This document shows positions 59,658 to 64,000 of a DNA stretch of 64,000 nt, in pieces. The DNA is from Pseudomonas profundi (GTDB taxonomy: Bacteria; Pseudomonadota; Gammaproteobacteria; Pseudomonadales; Pseudomonadaceae). The notes under the pieces are model-generated. The model searched no databases. It was not told the DNA's origin and saw nothing but the letters and a program-made list of their open reading frames with translations. A program made the position numbers and the translations under genes. The stretch is from assembly GCF_008638305.1 (NCBI RefSeq), contig NZ_VTPZ01000003.1, positions 1 to 64,000 of the forward strand, written 5' to 3'. Positions within the stretch are counted from its first letter, which is position 1. Every line of letters starts with the position of its first letter.

Positions 59658-60347
59658 ATGCAGGGAAAAACGATACTGATCGTCGATGATGAAGCACCTA
59701 TCCGGGAGATGATTGCCGTCGCTCTGGAAATGGCCGGCTATGAATGCCTGGAGGCAGACAACACCCAACAGGCCCATGCCAGCATCGTCGACCGTAAGCC
59801 TGACCTGATACTGCTCGACTGGATGCTTCCAGGCACCACCGGTATCGAACTGGCACGCCGGCTCAAGCGCGACGAAATGACTGCAGATATCCCGATCATC
59901 ATGCTCACCGCCAAGGGCGAGGAAGACAACAAGATCCAGGGGCTTGAGGTGGGCGCTGACGATTACATCACCAAACCCTTTTCCCCGCGTGAACTGGTGG
60001 CGCGCCTGAAGGCGGTTTTGCGCCGCGCAGGCCCCGCTGATGCTGAAACACCGCTGGAAGTGGACGGGCTCTGTCTGGACCCGGTCAGCCACCGCGTTAC
60101 TATTGATGGCGAGCCTGGCGAGATCGGACCCACCGAATACCGGTTGTTGCTGTTCTTCATGACGCATCAGGAGCGCGCCTACACCCGCGGCCAGTTGCTT
60201 GACCAGGTCTGGGGTGGCAATGTCTATGTTGAAGAACGCACCGTAGATGTTCATATCAGGCGCCTTCGCAAGGCTTTGGGAAGCCGCTACGAAAACCTCG
60301 TGCAAACAGTCCGAGGAACCGGCTACCGGTTCTCCACCAAGGGCTGA
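59658..60347 (+). CDS. phoB: Phosphate regulon response regulator PhoB
   Basis: This 229-residue OmpR/PhoB-type regulator has a receiver domain with phospho-acceptor Asp54 (LLDWMLPG), the acidic pair VDDEAPI and Lys in ITKPFSPRE, then a winged-helix DNA-binding domain (about 130-229, [29 protein letters not shown]). It activates phosphate-starvation genes by binding Pho boxes. phoR follows after 11 bases. Confidence 0.97.
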   Translation: MQGKTILIVDDEAPIREMIAVALEMAGYECLEADNTQQAHASIVDRKPDLILLDWMLPGTTGIELARRLKRDEMTADIPIIMLTAKGEEDNKIQGLEVGADDYITKPFSPRELVARLKAVLRRAGPADAETPLEVDGLCLDPVSHRVTIDGEPGEIGPTEYRLLLFFMTHQERAYTRGQLLDQVWGGNVYVEERTVDVHIRRLRKALGSRYENLVQTVRGTGYRFSTKG

Positions 60348-60358
60348 AGGGCTCAACC

Positions 60359-61726
60359 ATGGAGCGGCTAACCGGCGCGACAGATGCCGTAATCATCACG
60401 GAGACGGAATTGACCACCAGCTGGACCCGGGCCTTACTTGTCAGATTGTTCTGGCTCACGCTGATCTGTCTGCCGGTAGGCCTGCTGACCGGACATCTGG
60501 CCTGGACGCTGGTGTTTGGTCTGGTGGTGTACGTCAGCTGGACTCTTCGCCAGCTGCTGTGGTTTCATAACTGGCTGATCGACAATCCCTCAGCAGATCT
60601 TCCCGATGCCCGCGGCATATGGGGCGAGATATTCAGTACGATCCATCGACAGCGACAAAGCGCAGCCCGGCGCCAACACAAGCTGCAAGAAATAATTGAC
60701 CAGATCCAGGCGTCTACTGCTGCCTTGAGCGAAGCAGTCGTCATGATAGATCGGCAGGGCCGCCTGCAATGGTGGAACGCCTCGGCCGATCGACTACTCG
60801 GATTGCGTAACCCGGCGGACAAGGGGCAACATGTCACCAGTCTGATTCGTGATCCGCGGTTCGTGACCTATTACGAGACAGGTTCGCACTCCGAACCACT
60901 GAGTCTCGACTCGCCGACCAGCAAGAATACTCATCTGCAATTCGCCATTACCCGTTACGGGCAGGGTGAACGCCTGATGATCGTGCGCGACATTACCCGC
61001 TTGCATAACCTCGAACTGATGCGCAAGGACTTCGTCGCCAACGTATCCCACGAGCTGCGCACCCCGCTCACCGTAGTGATCGGGTATCTGGAAACCCTGC
61101 TGGATAACGAAGACGTACTCGCCTCTCGCTGGAAGCGCGCCATGTTACAGATGCAAACGCAGGCCTCGCGGATGCACACCCTGCTTAATGATCTGTTACT
61201 GCTGTCGCGCCTGGAAACCACCGACACGACCCTGGATGAAGAACCGGTATCGGTGCATCTGCTGCTCACGCGTATCCGGGACGATGCGCTGGCATTTTCC
61301 GGCGAACGACAGCACCGCATAACGCTGGCCAACGAGACCGAACAGCCACTCATCGGCATCGCCGGCGAACTGCGTAGCGCCTTTTCCAATCTGGTATTCA
61401 ACGCAGTGAAGTACACCCCGGACGGTTGCGCGATACAGATACGCTGGTGGTCAGACGGGGCGGGAGCCCATATGAGCGTCACCGACGACGGGCCGGGTAT
61501 TGCGCCGGAACATATCGGGCGCCTGACCGAACGCTTTTACCGCATCGACTCAAGCCGTAACAGCCACACCGGGGGCAGCGGCCTGGGTCTGGCGATCGTC
61601 AAGCACGTGCTCCTGCGCCATCAGGCCCGGCTGGAAATTATCAGTGAAGAAGGCACGGGCAGCTGTTTTATCTGCCATTTCCCCGCCAGACGGCTGGTTC
61701 CGATGGATCAGGCGCTCGGCGAGTAA
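60359..61726 (+). CDS. phoR: Phosphate regulon sensor histidine kinase PhoR
   Basis: The 455-residue kinase has two N-terminal membrane helices (about 25-70), a PAS domain (about 120-225), a dimerisation domain with His231 (FVANVSHELRTPL) and a catalytic ATPase domain with NAVKYT, DDGPGI and GGSGLGLAIVKHVL. There is no large periplasmic loop, as in E. coli PhoR, which senses phosphate through the Pst/PhoU complex. It overlaps the convergent response-regulator gene by 19 bases at the 3' ends. Confidence 0.96.
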   Translation: MERLTGATDAVIITETELTTSWTRALLVRLFWLTLICLPVGLLTGHLAWTLVFGLVVYVSWTLRQLLWFHNWLIDNPSADLPDARGIWGEIFSTIHRQRQSAARRQHKLQEIIDQIQASTAALSEAVVMIDRQGRLQWWNASADRLLGLRNPADKGQHVTSLIRDPRFVTYYETGSHSEPLSLDSPTSKNTHLQFAITRYGQGERLMIVRDITRLHNLELMRKDFVANVSHELRTPLTVVIGYLETLLDNEDVLASRWKRAMLQMQTQASRMHTLLNDLLLLSRLETTDTTLDEEPVSVHLLLTRIRDDALAFSGERQHRITLANETEQPLIGIAGELRSAFSNLVFNAVKYTPDGCAIQIRWWSDGAGAHMSVTDDGPGIAPEHIGRLTERFYRIDSSRNSHTGGSGLGLAIVKHVLLRHQARLEIISEEGTGSCFICHFPARRLVPMDQALGE

Positions 61727-62610
61727 TGCTGTTGGCTGCTACCGGTAGCAATCAGCCGCGACAGGTAGTCGAGCTTTTCCGGGTCCTGGTCGACAAAACG
61801 TAGCGTAACCTTCAACCACTCGCAGTCCATACGCGCTTCCATCGAGGCCACCGAATGGATATAGGCGTTGATTCGCGCTACCGAGCGGTCACTATCCTGT
61901 TCAAGATCCAGCACGCCGCTCTCGAATATCTGCGGCATCTGCTCACCACGCCGGACCACCACCAGCGCATCGCGCAGACTCAGCGTCTTGATAACGCACG
62001 GCAACTGCCGGCCCGGTAAACGCAATTGTCCCTGGCCGCGCACCGGTTGCGTGGCAACCGGACCGGCTACGGGTTTGTCAGTTTCAGCGGGTAACGCCGA
62101 AGAGACCGGAGTGGCTGCGCTGGCAGGCGGAGCCGAGCTGGGCTTGTGCCCACCGGTAAGATTGGCAATGGTGTCCTGAGCCGTACCGACACTGGCCCGG
62201 GCCTTTCGCCCCTCCAGTAGTTCAAGCTTGCCAGCGCGGTGCAGCGCCTTACGCACCTTGGCCACCAACTGCTCGTTGCTGAATGGTTTGCCGATGTAGT
62301 CGCTGACCCCGGACTGTATGGCTTCGACCACGTTTTCCTTGTCGCCGCGACTGGTCACCATGATAAAGGGTATAGCCGCCGCGTCCGGCTGCCCTCTGAA
62401 CCACTGGAGCAACTCGAGGCCATTCATCTCGGGCATCTCCCAGTCGCATAGAATGAGATCGAAACCCACGCGACTGAGGATCTGCTGGGCCTTGCGACCA
62501 TCGACCGCCTCTTCGACCTGCACGCCGGGAAAATGACTACGCAGAGCCTTTTTCACCAGGTCACGGATGAACGGAGCGTCGTCGACTACCAGGACCGAGA
62601 CTTTCGCCAT
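61708..62610 (-). CDS. Response regulator with a C-terminal PilZ-like domain
   Basis: The 300-residue protein has a receiver domain (1-125) with Asp56 (LILCDWEMPEMNG), VVDDAPFIRD and VTSRGD/GKPFS switch residues, an Ala/Pro/Thr-rich linker (about 130-190) and a beta-rich C-terminal domain (about 195-285) that resembles PilZ in layout but lacks a convincing RxxxR and (D/N)xSxxG pair. c-di-GMP binding is therefore doubtful. The neighbourhood after phoR matches PAO1 PA5364. No partner kinase is identifiable, since PhoR already pairs with PhoB. Confidence 0.82.
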   Translation of the reverse strand: MAKVSVLVVDDAPFIRDLVKKALRSHFPGVQVEEAVDGRKAQQILSRVGFDLILCDWEMPEMNGLELLQWFRGQPDAAAIPFIMVTSRGDKENVVEAIQSGVSDYIGKPFSNEQLVAKVRKALHRAGKLELLEGRKARASVGTAQDTIANLTGGHKPSSAPPASAATPVSSALPAETDKPVAGPVATQPVRGQGQLRLPGRQLPCVIKTLSLRDALVVVRRGEQMPQIFESGVLDLEQDSDRSVARINAYIHSVASMEARMDCEWLKVTLRFVDQDPEKLDYLSRLIATGSSQQHYSPSA

Positions 62611-62767
62611 GTTGATTCTCTTTGAACAGATAACCTGCGCAGCTTACCGCAGAGTGCTGGCAAACCCCAATCAACCAGCGGGGATTTCAGGCAATTTAGC
62701 GCGTGGCAGAGGGTTCGGCCTGAGGAGAAGTGACAACACCCCGCCCGCCATGACGACAGGCGGGGGA
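62611..62767. other. Upstream region of the response-regulator gene
   Basis: This 157-base stretch lies between the response-regulator start codon and the MITE-like element. It should hold the promoter for that gene, but I cannot assign a clear -35/-10 pair and see no gene. Confidence 0.4.
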
Positions 62768-62978
62768 CTAGGGTCTGTTGCCGTTTCATCGCGAGCCGCG
62801 TTGCTGTGTCAAATGGCGCCAGGCCGGGCGGCGATCCGCAAGGCGCGGGACGCAGGAAATGGTTGTTCCCTTGCCCAGTCCGCAACGCCTCATGGGGTCA
62901 TTTGCCAGGCAACCTAGGCGGCCCCACCCGAAGGGACGGGGCCCGTCGCGGCCGTGACGAAACGGCAACAGACCCTAG
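62768..62978. mobile_element. MITE-like element, 211 bp, with inverted ends
   Basis: The ends are perfect 20-base inverted repeats: CTAGGGTCTGTTGCCGTTTC (62768-62787) and its complement at 62959-62978. Pairing continues to about 33 bases with three mismatches (62768-62800 with 62946-62978). The interior has no ORF of note and a further GC-rich hairpin (GGCCCC...GGGGCC near 62919-62943). The outermost CTAG is palindromic and could be a 4-base (CTAG) or 2-base (TA) target duplication, as seen with IS5- or IS630-type elements. It starts five bases after the alcohol dehydrogenase stop and may act as its terminator. Confidence 0.75.
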
Positions 62979-62982
62979 CGGG

Positions 62983-64000
62983 TCAGACGCCCTGAACGGT
63001 GCCGTTGACCGCGTTGAGGAATAGCTTCTGATACGCTGCTGCATCCAGCTGGCGAGCGTTGGTGCGAGCTGTTACATCCTTGGCTGACATCTTGCCAACC
63101 AGTTCGGCCTGACTGTCGTCAACACCGATCTCTGCCAGCGTGTGCGGGATGTCCAGCTCCTTGCGCAGGTCGAGTATCCATTGCATCACACCGTCAAAGT
63201 TGGCCTGTTCCAGTCCCAGGTAGCGCGCCAGACGGACAGTCTCTTGTTCAATGGCGGGCCGGTTGGCCTCCATGACGTAGGGCAGCATGATTGCGTTAAG
63301 CAAACCGTGGTGACTGTCGTAGAGCGCGCCTACGCTATGCGATACCGAATGAATCGCGCCCAGCCCGCGCTGGAACGCCGTGGCGCCCATACTCGAGGCA
63401 ACCATCATCTGCAAACGGGCATGGATGTCCGAGCCGTCAGCCGTTGCGCGGGGCAGGAATTCCTTGATCAGGCGAACACCTTCCAGCGCGATACCTTCGG
63501 CCATCGGATGAAAGACTGGCGCGAAGAAGGCTTCGATGTTGTGGGCCAGCGCGTCCATACCGGTCGCCGCAGTGAGTTTGGGCGGCAGACCAACGGTCAG
63601 TTCAGGGTCAAGGATGACGATCGGCGGCATCATGCGCGCGTTGAAGATGATGCGTTTGCTATGCGATTCCTCATCGGATATCACCGCAGCCTGACCTACT
63701 TCCGAGCCGGTGCCCGCGGTAGTCGGCACGGCAACCAGCGGCAGCATTTTGCTGACATCGACCACAGCCGGGTTCTGCGCTTCCCAAAGCGTGCAGCTCT
63801 GGTTTGCGATCAGAGCGATGGCCTTGGCTGCGTCGATAGCGGAACCGCCACCGAAAGCGATCACGCCATCATGTTCACCTTCGTGAAGCGCCGCAACACC
63901 GTCAGCCACGTTGCCGCCAGTAGGGTTGCCCTTTACGCCGGTGAACAGTCCGGGACGCAGACCGTGGTCGCGGCATTGCTGCAAGGCCTGCTCGATCATA
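62983..64000 (-). CDS. Iron-containing alcohol dehydrogenase (partial, N-terminus outside window)
   Basis: At least 338 residues of a type III (Fe-ADH) dehydrogenase are present. The NAD-binding GGGSAIDAAKAIAL, the signature VPTTAGTGSEVGQAAVI, and metal ligands in TGMDALAHNIEAFF and SVSHSVGALYDSHHGLLNA are all intact. Family members are about 380 residues, so some 40-45 N-terminal residues lie beyond the right edge; the Met near 63999 (MIEQALQQ) is internal. It oxidises alcohols or reduces aldehydes with NAD(P); substrate unknown. The stop codon is five bases from the MITE-like element. Confidence 0.9.
   Translation of the reverse strand, partial: MIEQALQQCRDHGLRPGLFTGVKGNPTGGNVADGVAALHEGEHDGVIAFGGGSAIDAAKAIALIANQSCTLWEAQNPAVVDVSKMLPLVAVPTTAGTGSEVGQAAVISDEESHSKRIIFNARMMPPIVILDPELTVGLPPKLTAATGMDALAHNIEAFFAPVFHPMAEGIALEGVRLIKEFLPRATADGSDIHARLQMMVASSMGATAFQRGLGAIHSVSHSVGALYDSHHGLLNAIMLPYVMEANRPAIEQETVRLARYLGLEQANFDGVMQWILDLRKELDIPHTLAEIGVDDSQAELVGKMSAKDVTARTNARQLDAAAYQKLFLNAVNGTVQGV

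Overview
The window looks like a chromosomal segment of a Pseudomonas-type gammaproteobacterium (Pseudomonadaceae; possibly a Halopseudomonas-like lineage, which the sequence alone does not settle). From 24.5 kb to the right end, the order rpmG-rpmB-radC-coaBC-dut-algC-argB-...-pyrE-crc-...-rph-yicC // gmk-rpoZ-spoT-ridA-...-oxyR-recG-HDOD-hup-rubredoxin reductase-rubredoxin-ubiC-ubiA-phoB-phoR follows the P. aeruginosa PAO1 order around PA5315-PA5364 as I remember it. Crc, the long membrane-anchored AlgC and OprC are Pseudomonas hallmarks. I see no rRNA, tRNA, CRISPR array, prophage or transposase gene.

Layout. 0-4 kb: a partial gene tail with its terminator, an AbrB-type membrane protein, the tRNA hydroxylation protein TrhP/YegQ, UppP and a membrane diguanylate cyclase. 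5-7.5 kb: a copper unit (DUF2946 protein then the OprC receptor). 7.7-10.9 kb: a three-gene 2-oxoacid dehydrogenase operon (E1alpha, E1beta, E2) without E3. 11-13.5 kb: a secreted retropepsin-like protein, an isoprenylcysteine-methyltransferase-like membrane protein and a DUF1615 lipoprotein. 13.8-22 kb: a same-strand signalling block made of a chemoreceptor, an ammonium transporter fused to PAS-PAS-GGDEF-EAL, and a PAS-PAS-GGDEF-EAL protein. 22.2-24.5 kb: a DesA-type fatty acid desaturase and an M23 peptidase.

24.5-36.3 kb is core: ribosomal proteins L33/L28, RadC, the tightly packed coaBC-dut-algC-argB-thioesterase run, PyrE, Crc, RNase PH and YicC. 36.3-46.2 kb holds genes not found between yicC and gmk in PAO1: a two-gene RND efflux operon, a DUF2254 protein, an MFS transporter, cytochrome b561, a DODA-type dioxygenase and its divergent LysR regulator. 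It looks like an accessory insertion into a conserved junction. 46.3-61.7 kb returns to the core: gmk-rpoZ-spoT-ridA (stringent response), oxyR-recG, the HDOD protein, HU, the rubredoxin pair, ubiC-ubiA (ubiquinone) and phoB-phoR with a probable Pho box. The right end has a response regulator, a 211-bp MITE-like element with 20-bp perfect inverted ends, and a truncated iron-type alcohol dehydrogenase.

The strongest points for follow-up are the Amt-PAS-PAS-GGDEF-EAL fusion with an apparently intact ammonium pore and c-di-GMP domains, the RND pump that lacks two of the three usual proton-relay residues, and the MITE-like element.
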